DNA of 64,000 bases from Collimonas sp. OK307 (GTDB taxonomy: Bacteria > Pseudomonadota > Gammaproteobacteria > Burkholderiales > Burkholderiaceae_D), in the NCBI RefSeq assembly GCF_900113705.1, contig NZ_FOQI01000001.1, positions 620,001 through 684,000 on the forward strand, in the 5' to 3' direction. Positions 45,781 through 53,539 of the stretch are shown here, piece after piece; positions within the stretch are counted from its first letter, which is position 1; every line of letters begins with the position of its first letter. A program made the translations under genes and the position numbers. The notes under the pieces were generated by a model. The model was not told the origin of the DNA, ran no database searches, and was given only the letters and a program-made list of their open reading frames with translations.

Positions 45781-46683
45781 ATGAGAGACCTCGACCTCAC
45801 TACGCTACGCTTATTGGTAGCCGTCTGCGAGCAACAGAATATGGCGCGCGTCGCAGAGCAATCGCATATTGCTCCCTCCGCCATCAGCAAGCGTATCGCT
45901 CAGCTTGAATCAAATTTGGGGGTCTCATTGCTGACCCGTACGCGACGGGGCGTGCAGCCCACCGCTGCCGGTCTGGCGCTAGTGGAGCATGCTCGCACCA
46001 TGTTGTTTGCCGCCGAGCGAATCGAAAACGATGTCACCGCCTTCGCCGGGGGCATCAAGGGGACCGTACGGATACTAGCGACACCCTCGGCGATTGCCGA
46101 ATCCCTGCTGGAAGATATTTCTGCTTTCATGCGCGAACCGGTCAATCGCGAGATCAAAGTGGATATAGAGGAATGCGTTACCAGCGAGCTGTTGCGTAAT
46201 ATGCGTGAAGGAAGTTCTGCCATCGGAGTGTGTTGGAATCACACCGATCTTGGAGACTTGCAGCAACGTCCCTATCGCAAGGACAAGCTGGCACTGGCTG
46301 TACACCAGGAACATCCGTTAGCGATCTATGACAAATTGCGTTTTGAGGACACGCTTGATTATGAACATGTAGGCATGCGTCCTGACAGCGCTGTCGTCGT
46401 CATGCTTCAGCGCGCAGCGGCGCAAGTGGAAAGGTCTGTCCGCTTTCGCGTTTTGGTATCGAATTTTGATGCGGCGTTTCGCGTTGTGGCAGCCAATTTG
46501 GCGGTTGGCGTGATTCCGGCAGAAATAAGCACGCTATATGCGTCAGCACTGAAGGTGAAAATGATCCCGTTAACCGACTCGTGGGCACAGCGGGAATTTT
46601 CGATTTGCTATCGGGATTTTGACGCGTTGCCGGTCGCTGGGCAACGGCTGGTGGAAAATCTTGTAAGGAAAAGCGAGATTTGA
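45781..46683 (+). CDS. LysR-family transcriptional regulator
   Basis: The 300-residue regulator has an HTH at about 20-48 (ARVAEQSHIAPSAISKRIAQLESNLG) and a full effector-binding domain. It diverges from the MFS/HMGL/CoA-transferase/gamma-CA/hppD genes, which it likely controls. A dyad TTCCGATTCGGAA lies just before its start. Inducer unknown. Confidence 0.92.
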   Translation: MRDLDLTTLRLLVAVCEQQNMARVAEQSHIAPSAISKRIAQLESNLGVSLLTRTRRGVQPTAAGLALVEHARTMLFAAERIENDVTAFAGGIKGTVRILATPSAIAESLLEDISAFMREPVNREIKVDIEECVTSELLRNMREGSSAIGVCWNHTDLGDLQQRPYRKDKLALAVHQEHPLAIYDKLRFEDTLDYEHVGMRPDSAVVVMLQRAAAQVERSVRFRVLVSNFDAAFRVVAANLAVGVIPAEISTLYASALKVKMIPLTDSWAQREFSICYRDFDALPVAGQRLVENLVRKSEI

Positions 46684-46765
46684 AGCAACCCCGTTCCAAT
46701 ACAGCATTGCTGTCGATTTTGAACGTCAGCTGAAAGTTGTGGAACGGACGTTCGACAAGAGCTGT

Positions 46766-46824
46766 GCGACCGGTGGCTCCTGGCCGCATACAGCCTGTCG
46801 CAAAAGTGAGGGCCCGACCCTAAG
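46766..46824 (+). repeat. 59-bp interspersed repeat, copy B
   Basis: Gap-free match to 39966-40024 (52/59 by eye), same orientation, placed just after the LysR stop. With copy A it forms direct repeats around a 6.7-kb block. A hairpin CCTGCGCG...CGCGCAGG follows at about 46881-46903. Confidence 0.8.
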
Positions 46825-46916
46825 CGGAAGTAGCCGGCTTGGAAAAGCGGACGCTCAGGAGCATGGAGTCGAGGCACCTGCGCGGCTTTCTCGCGCAGGT
46901 CACCTCGAACGCAGGG

Positions 46917-47345
46917 TTATGCCTGACCTCCGGCCAGCCACTGCGGATTCCACACGACTTCCCAGAGATGCTGGTCGGGATCTTGGAAGTAGCCTCCGTA
47001 GCCGCCCCAAAAGGTGTCGTGAGCCGCTTTGACAATTACCGCCCCGGCCTTGCATGCCTGCTCCATGACGGCGTCTACTTCCTTCTTGGAGGTGACGTTG
47101 TGGCCGATGGATAGTTCGGTTGCGCTGGGTTGTCCGAGTGGGAGTGTGGAGTCGAGAGAAAGGCTCTTGCGCGGATAGAGAGCAAGCTTCAGACCTCCCT
47201 CCAGCTCAATGAACACAACTGCACCGTACTCGAACTCGGTTCCGATGATGCCCTCTGTTTTTAACCCTAGACCATCACGATAGAAGCGGAGCGATCTTTC
47301 GAGGTCATCGACGCCAAGGGTAAGGACTGTAATGCGTGGCTTCAT
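46917..47345 (-). CDS. VOC-family (glyoxalase/bleomycin-resistance fold) protein
   Basis: The 142-residue protein has two beta-alpha-beta-beta-beta modules: LGVDDLERSLRFYRDGLGLKTEG at the N-terminus and GYFQDPDQHLWEVVWNP at the C-terminus, where the metal-site Glu sits. Such proteins bind divalent metal and act as lyases, dioxygenases or drug-binding proteins. ATG 47345 follows AAGGAG. It is monocistronic and lies just beyond repeat copy B; its substrate is unknown. Confidence 0.88.
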   Translation of the reverse strand: MKPRITVLTLGVDDLERSLRFYRDGLGLKTEGIIGTEFEYGAVVFIELEGGLKLALYPRKSLSLDSTLPLGQPSATELSIGHNVTSKKEVDAVMEQACKAGAVIVKAAHDTFWGGYGGYFQDPDQHLWEVVWNPQWLAGGQA

Positions 47346-47620
47346 GACTGGGCTCCTTTTCTGCTCGATTTCAGAAGATTTCTTCCTTCGGTGGTGAAGT
47401 TCTACGAAACATTCCACCGGGGACCATTAAATTATGCGCTGAGCTCTATAGAACCTGTAGCTCCGCACGCGCTCAGTTCGAATGGGAGCACCTTACCCCA
47501 ACGGTTCAAGTTGGTGCTTCTAGACGAAGTTTCCTGAGTTGTTGATATCGCTATAACGCCGCTGTAATCGCAGTTGGCAAATCATATTTCCTATCATCCT
47601 CGTGAGCTGCTTCACAGCAA

Positions 47621-47650
47621 AAAAAGAGGATGCCGAACGGTGGCATCCCC
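47621..47650 (-). terminator. rho-independent terminator of the beta-propeller gene
   Basis: On the minus strand GGATGCC and GGCATCC (47629-47635 and 47643-47649) pair around a 7-nt loop and are followed by TCTTTTTTT, about 25 bp after the stop at 47673. Confidence 0.85.
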
Positions 47651-47672
47651 CGGAATTTACGCAAAACAGCTA

Positions 47673-48722
47673 TCAGTCGCTGAGATCGACATCTCTTGCT
47701 GGAGTCAATCCGGTGAAATCCCCGATCCCCTTAGCATCGTATGGCCCGTTCAAGCGATTGAAGCCATTGCCGGCTACATTGAGCGCCCCTTGTTGCTGCA
47801 CGATATTCTTGGCTGGCGTGACCTCAATGACGCGATTGTTGAATTGATCGCTGATCAAGGTGTTGCCATTTTTCAGGCGAACCGCGCGCGTGGGCAACGG
47901 ATTGGGATTGCTGCCGGTCAGTGTGTTGGTGGGGTACTCCCACACGATCGTATCGTTGCCATCAACTTCGACGATGCGGTTGTTGTTGGAGTCAGTAATC
48001 AGCGTATGACCATTAGATAGCCGGCTGGCGAACGCAACCCCGCTTAACGTCCCGCCGGCGGTGAATTGCTTGACGATCTGCAAATCGGTGGAGACTTCAA
48101 TGGCCCGGTTGTTGTTTTCATCGGCGATCAGGATATTCCCGTTGTCCAGCTGCTCGGCGCTGTTAGGATTGCTCAATTGATTCTGGCCGTTGCCAACGAC
48201 TCCAGTAGTGCCGTATTGCCATACCAAGCGATGTTGGCGATCCACTACGATGATGCGTTGATTCGCCTGGTCGGCAATGATCACATGCAGGCCGTGGCGC
48301 CGCTGGAACTGCGGTAACACCGCCGCTTGCACCGGTGTATTCAACTGATTGAAACCGGCACCCGCCACACCATCGTTTTGACCATATTGCCAAACGATGT
48401 GCCCATCTTTATTAATCAGGATCACCCGGTTGTCGGGACAACCGTTGACCGGATCGGAGCAGCCCGGTAATGGCGGTGTACTAGGCGGAATGCCGGTGCC
48501 GGATATCAACGTGAAAGTGCCGACGCGTTCGGCGTCGTTGGTGCCAACGATGCTCTGCGGCCCTGGCTTGTCCGCACCGTTACCGAATTGCCAGACAATT
48601 TGATGGGTATGCGGATCGACCTCGATGACACGATTATTGAATTGGTCGGCGATCAACCAGTGGTGGGATTCATCTGCGGCGGCAACGCGAGGAATGGCGG
48701 AAATAACGCCGACCAGTAGCAC
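47673..48722 (-). CDS. secreted NHL/PQQ-like beta-propeller protein, start probably frameshifted
   Basis: The 349-residue frame encodes about six propeller blades with the recurring pattern (L/I)I(A/S)D-N-N-R-(I/V)-(I/V)EV and V-WQYG: DQFNNRVIEV occurs twice almost identically. A secretion signal (VGVLLVGVISAIPRVAAA) comes first. The frame has only a GTG at 48722 with no ribosome site. A good start, ATG 48790 with AGGAG, lies upstream but is out of frame by one base across a G6 tract (48767-48772; C6 in the coding strand). One more base there would give a full signal peptide. The product would be periplasmic or extracellular; ligand or partner is unknown. Confidence 0.8.
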   Translation of the reverse strand: MLLVGVISAIPRVAAADESHHWLIADQFNNRVIEVDPHTHQIVWQFGNGADKPGPQSIVGTNDAERVGTFTLISGTGIPPSTPPLPGCSDPVNGCPDNRVILINKDGHIVWQYGQNDGVAGAGFNQLNTPVQAAVLPQFQRRHGLHVIIADQANQRIIVVDRQHRLVWQYGTTGVVGNGQNQLSNPNSAEQLDNGNILIADENNNRAIEVSTDLQIVKQFTAGGTLSGVAFASRLSNGHTLITDSNNNRIVEVDGNDTIVWEYPTNTLTGSNPNPLPTRAVRLKNGNTLISDQFNNRVIEVTPAKNIVQQQGALNVAGNGFNRLNGPYDAKGIGDFTGLTPARDVDLSD

Positions 48723-48790
48723 GCCGACGGCAAGCTTGAATGCAAGATGGTGGTTTTGAGTTGAATGGGGGGATGGTGGAAATGCAGCAT

Positions 48791-49098
48791 GATAGTTTTC
48801 TCCTTGTTATTGGAAAAAAATTATTCTTTGATACATGCCATATTGCAACCCGATCTCAGACAAATCAGAGAGGGGGGTATTTATCATACTCTTCCTGGAT
48901 AGCAGGAAGAGATATGTTCCGGCCCGGCCTGAATCGCTGCCTGAGTCGGTACTACAACTACGTCCGGACCGGCGCGGCTGACAGCCTTTCCATCGCTCCA
49001 GGGCAATGCAGTCACAGACGCTCCGGACCGCAACCTGCCGCGAGCCTTTGCTTCTGGCCGCGTACAGCCATCCGAGAGAGAGCATATAAAAAATATCG
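48791..49098. other. 308-bp gap with a short hairpin, no gene seen
   Basis: A perfect 9-bp stem CTCTTCCTG (48889-48897) / CAGGAAGAG (48903-48911) lies between the M20 amidohydrolase and beta-propeller genes. A stretch at about 49048-49066 resembles the inner part of the 59-bp repeat (about 17 of 19 bases). Nothing else is recognised. Confidence 0.5.
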
Positions 49099-50301
49099 TC
49101 AAGCCGCCACGCGATCCGGATCTAGATAACGCTCGACCAGACGCGACCAGAACGCCGCCCCGACCGTAAGATTCTGGTCGTTGAAGTCGTAGTTCGGGCT
49201 ATGCAAGCCCCGCCCTTGATCGGCGGGGCCATTCCCGATGCGCAGAAAACAGCCAGGACGAGCCTGCAGCATATAGGCGAAATCCTCACTGCCCATGAGC
49301 ATTTCCATGTTGTCGTTCACTGCGTCGCTCCCTACCAGCTCCCGTGCTACCTCAATGGCAAAGCGCGTCTCTTCGTCGGCATTGCTGACAACCGGATATC
49401 CCTCCATATAATCGATGACCGCGTCAACCTCGAAACTCTTCGCCTGGGAATCCACGAGCGCGATGATCCTGTTTTTCAGCATGGCTCGAACATCCGGGTC
49501 AAACGATCGTACGCTCAAGCTCAGTTCAACCTGGCCGGGGATAACGTTAGGGGCATCTCCCCCCGCAAATTTTCCGACTGTAATCACGGCTGCCTTCGTT
49601 GGATCGACGTTTCGCGAAATAATGGTCTGCAACCCCATCACAATGCTCGATGCGGCGACAATAGGATCGTGGGCAAGATGCGGTCTGGCCGCATGGCCGC
49701 CCTGGCCGACGATTTTGATATATACGCGGTCGCCTGCCGCCATGAAAGCACCGGAGCGAAACATGAAAGTGCCAGCCGGCTTGCCGGGATGGTTATGCAA
49801 GGCAAACACGGCGTCACACGGAAACCGCTCGAACAGCCCCTCGGCAACCATCTGCTTGGCGCCGCTGTCGAACCCGCGTTCTTCGGCAGGTTGAAAGATC
49901 AGGTTCACCGTGCCGCTAAACCGCCGCGTCTGCGCAAGATGCTTCGCCGCGCCCAATAGCATTGCCGTGTGGCCATCATGGCCGCAAGCATGCATTTTCC
50001 CGAGATTCCGGCTCACGTGTGCGAAGGTGTTCGCCTCGGTAATCGGCAATGCGTCGAGATCGGCCCTGATGCCGATCGTACGACGTCCCTCGCCTGCCGT
50101 GAGTGTCCCTACCAGTCCGGTCTTCGCGATATTCCTGTGAACCTGATAACCGTATGCTCGTAGCTGATCGGCCACCAGATCCGAGGTTTCGGCCTCGCAG
50201 AAAGCCAGTTCCGGATTGCAATGCAACTGATAGCGCAAGCGAGTCAGATCCGGCTCATGAGGCGCAATATCGGTAAGTGATGTAAAAATCTTGAGCGGCA
50301 T
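49099..50301 (-). CDS. M20-family amidohydrolase (hippurate hydrolase/IAA-amino-acid hydrolase type)
   Basis: The 400-residue enzyme has IGIRADLDALPITE and MHACGHDGHTAML (metal ligands, about 75-115), QPAEERG with catalytic Glu (about 140), the dimer domain VGQGGHAARPHLAHDP and the late GSEDFAYML. It hydrolyses N-acyl amino acids such as hippurate, releasing a carboxylic acid and an amino acid. ATG 50301 is used because GGAGG is 6 nt upstream; the frame from 50403 would overlap the transporter gene. The YfcC-type transporter gene is next upstream on the same strand, so import and hydrolysis are likely coupled. Confidence 0.92.
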   Translation of the reverse strand: MPLKIFTSLTDIAPHEPDLTRLRYQLHCNPELAFCEAETSDLVADQLRAYGYQVHRNIAKTGLVGTLTAGEGRRTIGIRADLDALPITEANTFAHVSRNLGKMHACGHDGHTAMLLGAAKHLAQTRRFSGTVNLIFQPAEERGFDSGAKQMVAEGLFERFPCDAVFALHNHPGKPAGTFMFRSGAFMAAGDRVYIKIVGQGGHAARPHLAHDPIVAASSIVMGLQTIISRNVDPTKAAVITVGKFAGGDAPNVIPGQVELSLSVRSFDPDVRAMLKNRIIALVDSQAKSFEVDAVIDYMEGYPVVSNADEETRFAIEVARELVGSDAVNDNMEMLMGSEDFAYMLQARPGCFLRIGNGPADQGRGLHSPNYDFNDQNLTVGAAFWSRLVERYLDPDRVAA

Positions 50302-50387
50302 TGAGAGCCTCCATGAATGATTGATTGAAACGACGGTTGCGGCGACGCCACAGGACACCCTTGCATCGATGCGGACAAGCGCGTCGC

Positions 50388-51827
50388 TTAGAACGGTCCC
50401 CAATTAATCAGGACGCCTACTATCAGCGCGGCGATGCAGATGACAGTCCACAGCAGAATGAGCGGCATGAGGAAACGTACCCATTGTCCGTAAGGAATCC
50501 GTGCGGTTGCGAGTACGGCCATCAACACCCCGGACGTTGGATTGAAGCAGTTCATGATCCCTTCGCCCAGGAGTACGGCTTGCACGGTGACCTGGCGCGT
50601 CAGATGAAGTGCATCTCCCAGCGGCGCGAAAATGGGAATCAACGCCGCCGACTCTCCCGACCCTGACGAGATCGCGATATGCATTACCGCCGCGCTCAGG
50701 AACATGCCGATGGCGGCCATCATAGGATGAAGGGGCGCCAGCATATCGGAAAGAAGGTTAACGATGGGATCGAGGATCTTGCCGTTGCTCAGCACGGTAG
50801 AAATGGCGCGCGCAAGACCGACTATGAGCGCCCCGTGGACCAGTTTTCCCGATCCGGCCAGAAATTCATCCGCAATCTGGGTGGGCCGCACCCCGCAGAT
50901 AAGACCAGAGCCGATGGCGATGATCATGAACATCGAGATCATCTCGGTCTCACCCCAATGCAGTTCCACGGCGCCGAAAACAAAGACACAGAGCGCGCCG
51001 GCGGAGAAGGTGATCGCGGCAATCTGCCGCCACGTCAAGCGTGCGCTGCTCTCTGTTGGTGTACTCGCGACGAAATCCTGTTCGGCGATCAGGAATCTCC
51101 GTGCCTGCGGATTACGCCGATATGCACGGACGTTGACAATAAGAAATCCGATTGTCGCGATGACAAAGAGGACGTACACCGCGGAGCGAAACACGATTCC
51201 GGAGAACATGGGCAATTCCGCCAGGCGCTGCGACAACCCGGTTGTTACCGGATTAAGAACGCCGCTGTTGAAACCCGAATATGTCCCCAGGTAGATGAAG
51301 GCCACGCCGAAGACGGCGGGCAGGCGCAACGAACGTGCCATCAAGAGACCCAGCGGCACGAACGCCACTACCGAATTGGTCACTACGCCGATGGTCCCCA
51401 ACAAGGAAAAGATGATGCAGACGGTGAGAATGACCGAGACGTCCTGCGCATTTGATCCGGTCCCGATGCGGCCGAGCGCAGCCTTGACCGCCCCGGTTTT
51501 CTCCAACACTGCCAGTGCACCGCCGGTAAACAGAATCAGGAAGATGATCTCCCCCGAAGCGACCATCCCTTTCGCGATTGCCATGAAGACTGCCCCGAGA
51601 CCGACTCCGTGCTGCGGAACGCTCTTGAGACTATGCGGAACCACGAAGCTGATGCCGTTCTTGACCACCCGGTCGAATTCACCGGCCGGAATTATCCATG
51701 TGGCAATCGCCGCAATCATCAGCACAGCGAAAAGCAACACATACGGGCTGATCGCCGTGTGCTTGCGTTGCAAGTTATCGCGCGCATCTGGCGCCACCGT
51801 GCCGGACGAAATTTGGTTAGCCTCCAT
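50388..51827 (-). CDS. YfcC-family (AbgT/DcuC-like) membrane transporter
   Basis: The 479-residue protein has about twelve hydrophobic segments and the YfcC-family start SPYVLLFAVLMIAAIATWIIPAGEFDR. The repeated re-entrant block contains GTYSGFNSGVLNPVTTGLSQ and HIAISSGSGESAALIPIFAPLGDAL with FNPTSGVLMA. Family members carry carboxylates or peptides. It probably takes up an N-acyl amino acid for the hydrolase encoded downstream. A LysR gene diverges upstream. Confidence 0.88.
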   Translation of the reverse strand: MEANQISSGTVAPDARDNLQRKHTAISPYVLLFAVLMIAAIATWIIPAGEFDRVVKNGISFVVPHSLKSVPQHGVGLGAVFMAIAKGMVASGEIIFLILFTGGALAVLEKTGAVKAALGRIGTGSNAQDVSVILTVCIIFSLLGTIGVVTNSVVAFVPLGLLMARSLRLPAVFGVAFIYLGTYSGFNSGVLNPVTTGLSQRLAELPMFSGIVFRSAVYVLFVIATIGFLIVNVRAYRRNPQARRFLIAEQDFVASTPTESSARLTWRQIAAITFSAGALCVFVFGAVELHWGETEMISMFMIIAIGSGLICGVRPTQIADEFLAGSGKLVHGALIVGLARAISTVLSNGKILDPIVNLLSDMLAPLHPMMAAIGMFLSAAVMHIAISSGSGESAALIPIFAPLGDALHLTRQVTVQAVLLGEGIMNCFNPTSGVLMAVLATARIPYGQWVRFLMPLILLWTVICIAALIVGVLINWGPF

Positions 51828-51980
51828 TTTGTCTCCTCATATGGTTTTCTGGCGGGCGCCGGCTGTCCAAATCGACAGCCGCGCTGGCTTGTCGACCCGC
51901 AGATAACGGTTGGGCCCTATGTTTGAGCTCGAAGTATGCGCCAGAAGCAGCACTAAAACTGACATCCGGATGTGCGATAA

Positions 51981-51999
51981 TGTTGCGTTGGACGCAACA
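51981..51999. promoter_or_regulatory. 8-bp inverted repeat upstream of LysR
   Basis: TGTTGCGT-TGG-ACGCAACA is a perfect dyad 11 bp before the LysR start at 52010. It overlaps the region that would hold the ribosome site and promoter elements, suggesting autoregulation or control of the divergent YfcC gene. Confidence 0.55.
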
Positions 52000-52009
52000 G
52001 GAGAGACGC

Positions 52010-52924
52010 ATGCCGACAGAGAACGAAGGGATCAGCGAGCGCACGCTCGAGTACTTGGGCGCGGTGGCGAAACATGGAGGAATGCGGCAAGCCGCCGCGT
52101 CTCTAGGGGTGAATGTATCGACGATTAGCCGTCAGATCGCAGCAACGGAACGCCACCTGAGACTGGCGCTGGTGTCGCGCAAGGGGCGTAGTATTTCGCT
52201 CACCCAGGTGGGCCTTGCCGCAGTTGAGTACGGCCACGAGCGAGAACGCCATGCAAAACGCTTTGGTGCGCAGCTAGCCGAGTATCGCGACCTCCGGCGC
52301 GGGCATGTCACGTTGGCGGTTGGTGAAGGGCTGGTTGGCAGCCTGATTTCAGTGGTGCTCAAGCGCTTTCATCAAAAGTACCCGGACATCGCCCTTAACA
52401 TTCGCACGGGGCCGCTGCCGGAGCTGGTTCGCATGATCCGGGAGGATGAAGCCGACATCTGCGTCTCCGTCGGCACTTCCCGCGATCCCCTTCTGAATGC
52501 GCGTCTGTTCCAGCGAGAACCGTTGTGTGCGATCGTCGCTGCCAGCCATCCGCTGGCTTCGAGAACGTCCGTATGTATCGAAGATCTGACACACGACCCG
52601 CTCATTTTCATGTCGGGAAAGTTTGCGGCACAGAGTTACGTTACCGCCATGTTCTGGGACGCCAACCTGAGTGTATCGCCAACAATCACCTGCGATCTCT
52701 TCTCCGTCGCGTCATCGCTTGCGGCTGAAGGCCTGGGCATTGCATTCATGACAAAGTTGGCGGCCAAGGAAAAGGTGGCCGCCGGACTCGTGGTGGCCGT
52801 GCCGATTCAGCATCCGATCGCCAATACGTTCGACCGCTATGTGGCAACTCGCGTGGGACGAAAACTCAGCCCGGCGGCTAACTTCCTGTGGAAAGAAATC
52901 GTTCGCCTCATGTCTTCGGTCTAG
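52010..52924 (+). CDS. LysR-family transcriptional regulator
   Basis: The 304-residue protein has a LysR HTH (GGMRQAAASLGVNVSTISRQIAATERHLR, about 22-50) and an effector domain. ATG 52010 follows GGAG; the frame from 51923 has no such site. It diverges from the YfcC transporter and M20 amidohydrolase genes, with a dyad TGTTGCGT-N3-ACGCAACA next to its start. It most likely controls that pair. Confidence 0.92.
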   Translation: MPTENEGISERTLEYLGAVAKHGGMRQAAASLGVNVSTISRQIAATERHLRLALVSRKGRSISLTQVGLAAVEYGHERERHAKRFGAQLAEYRDLRRGHVTLAVGEGLVGSLISVVLKRFHQKYPDIALNIRTGPLPELVRMIREDEADICVSVGTSRDPLLNARLFQREPLCAIVAASHPLASRTSVCIEDLTHDPLIFMSGKFAAQSYVTAMFWDANLSVSPTITCDLFSVASSLAAEGLGIAFMTKLAAKEKVAAGLVVAVPIQHPIANTFDRYVATRVGRKLSPAANFLWKEIVRLMSSV

Positions 52925-52990
52925 GCAGCGACGCCTTATCCACTAGCTCCCACACATGGCCATTCAACTTTCAATTAACGCAATCCGGGC

Positions 52991-53353
52991 TCAGGCGGCC
53001 GCTGGCGCCGGCGCGATGTTGGTAAGGTCAAGTTCCCGTACCGGGCGCACCTCTATGCTACCAAACCTGGCCGGCGGGATTTTCGAGGCCAGGTGGATTG
53101 CTTCGTTGAGATCCTTGGCCTCGATCATGTAGAAACCCGCCAGTTGCTCTTTGGTTTCGGCGAACGGGCCGTCGGTCAGGGAGAGTTGGCCGTTACGTAC
53201 CCGCAAGGTGGTGGCCGTGTCTGTCGATTGCAGCGCTTGTCCGGCAATGAAGTGGCCACTGTTGCGCAGCTCCTCCCCATACGCAAAACAGACGCTGTCC
53301 GGACAGGCGTGGAGTTTGTCCTGCGCAAGATAGACGAGGCATAAATAATTCAT
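52991..53353 (-). CDS. DGPF-domain (YCII-related) protein
   Basis: The 120-residue protein has the diagnostic DGPFAETKEQLAGFYMIEAKDLNEA (about 62-86) and the start MNYLCLVYLAQDK. DGPF proteins have the YCII ferredoxin-like fold and are the usual genomic partner of ECF42 sigma factors; the function is unknown. ATG 53353 is preferred to the adjacent ATG because GGAG is at better spacing. It lies 186 bp downstream of the sigma factor gene and has its own candidate ECF promoter. Confidence 0.9.
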   Translation of the reverse strand: MNYLCLVYLAQDKLHACPDSVCFAYGEELRNSGHFIAGQALQSTDTATTLRVRNGQLSLTDGPFAETKEQLAGFYMIEAKDLNEAIHLASKIPPARFGSIEVRPVRELDLTNIAPAPAAA

Positions 53354-53449
53354 CATGGTCTCCAATAGATGGATGGATATTGGTGGATGACGACCAACGG
53401 TGCGGTGCATTGCCCGCCAGTGTCGCTTCAAAAGCATTTGCATTAGATA

Positions 53450-53476
53450 GTCGAATCGGGAGCGGCAAAATCGACA
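53450..53476 (-). promoter_or_regulatory. candidate ECF42-type promoter of the DGPF gene
   Basis: On the minus strand TGTCGA (53476-53471) is followed after 17 bases by CGAC (53453-53450). ECF42 promoters described in Streptomyces use TGTCGA at -35 and CGA(C/T) at -10, so the match is good. It lies about 95 bp upstream of the DGPF start codon, suggesting a 5' leader of about 85 nt. Confidence 0.6.
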
Positions 53477-53539
53477 ACTAATTGACAACACCTGCAATAT
53501 TTTTATTTCTCTGGCACGATCGAGCGCAACGAGGAGTTG

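Noticed and set aside
46881-46930. hairpin and GTTATGC-like end resembling an integron attC site next to the VOC gene
   Set aside because: The core does not fit the G-TTRRRY consensus, no matching second core is present and no integrase gene is nearby.
49201-49959. 252-codon plus-strand frame
   Set aside because: Antisense shadow of the M20 amidohydrolase gene.
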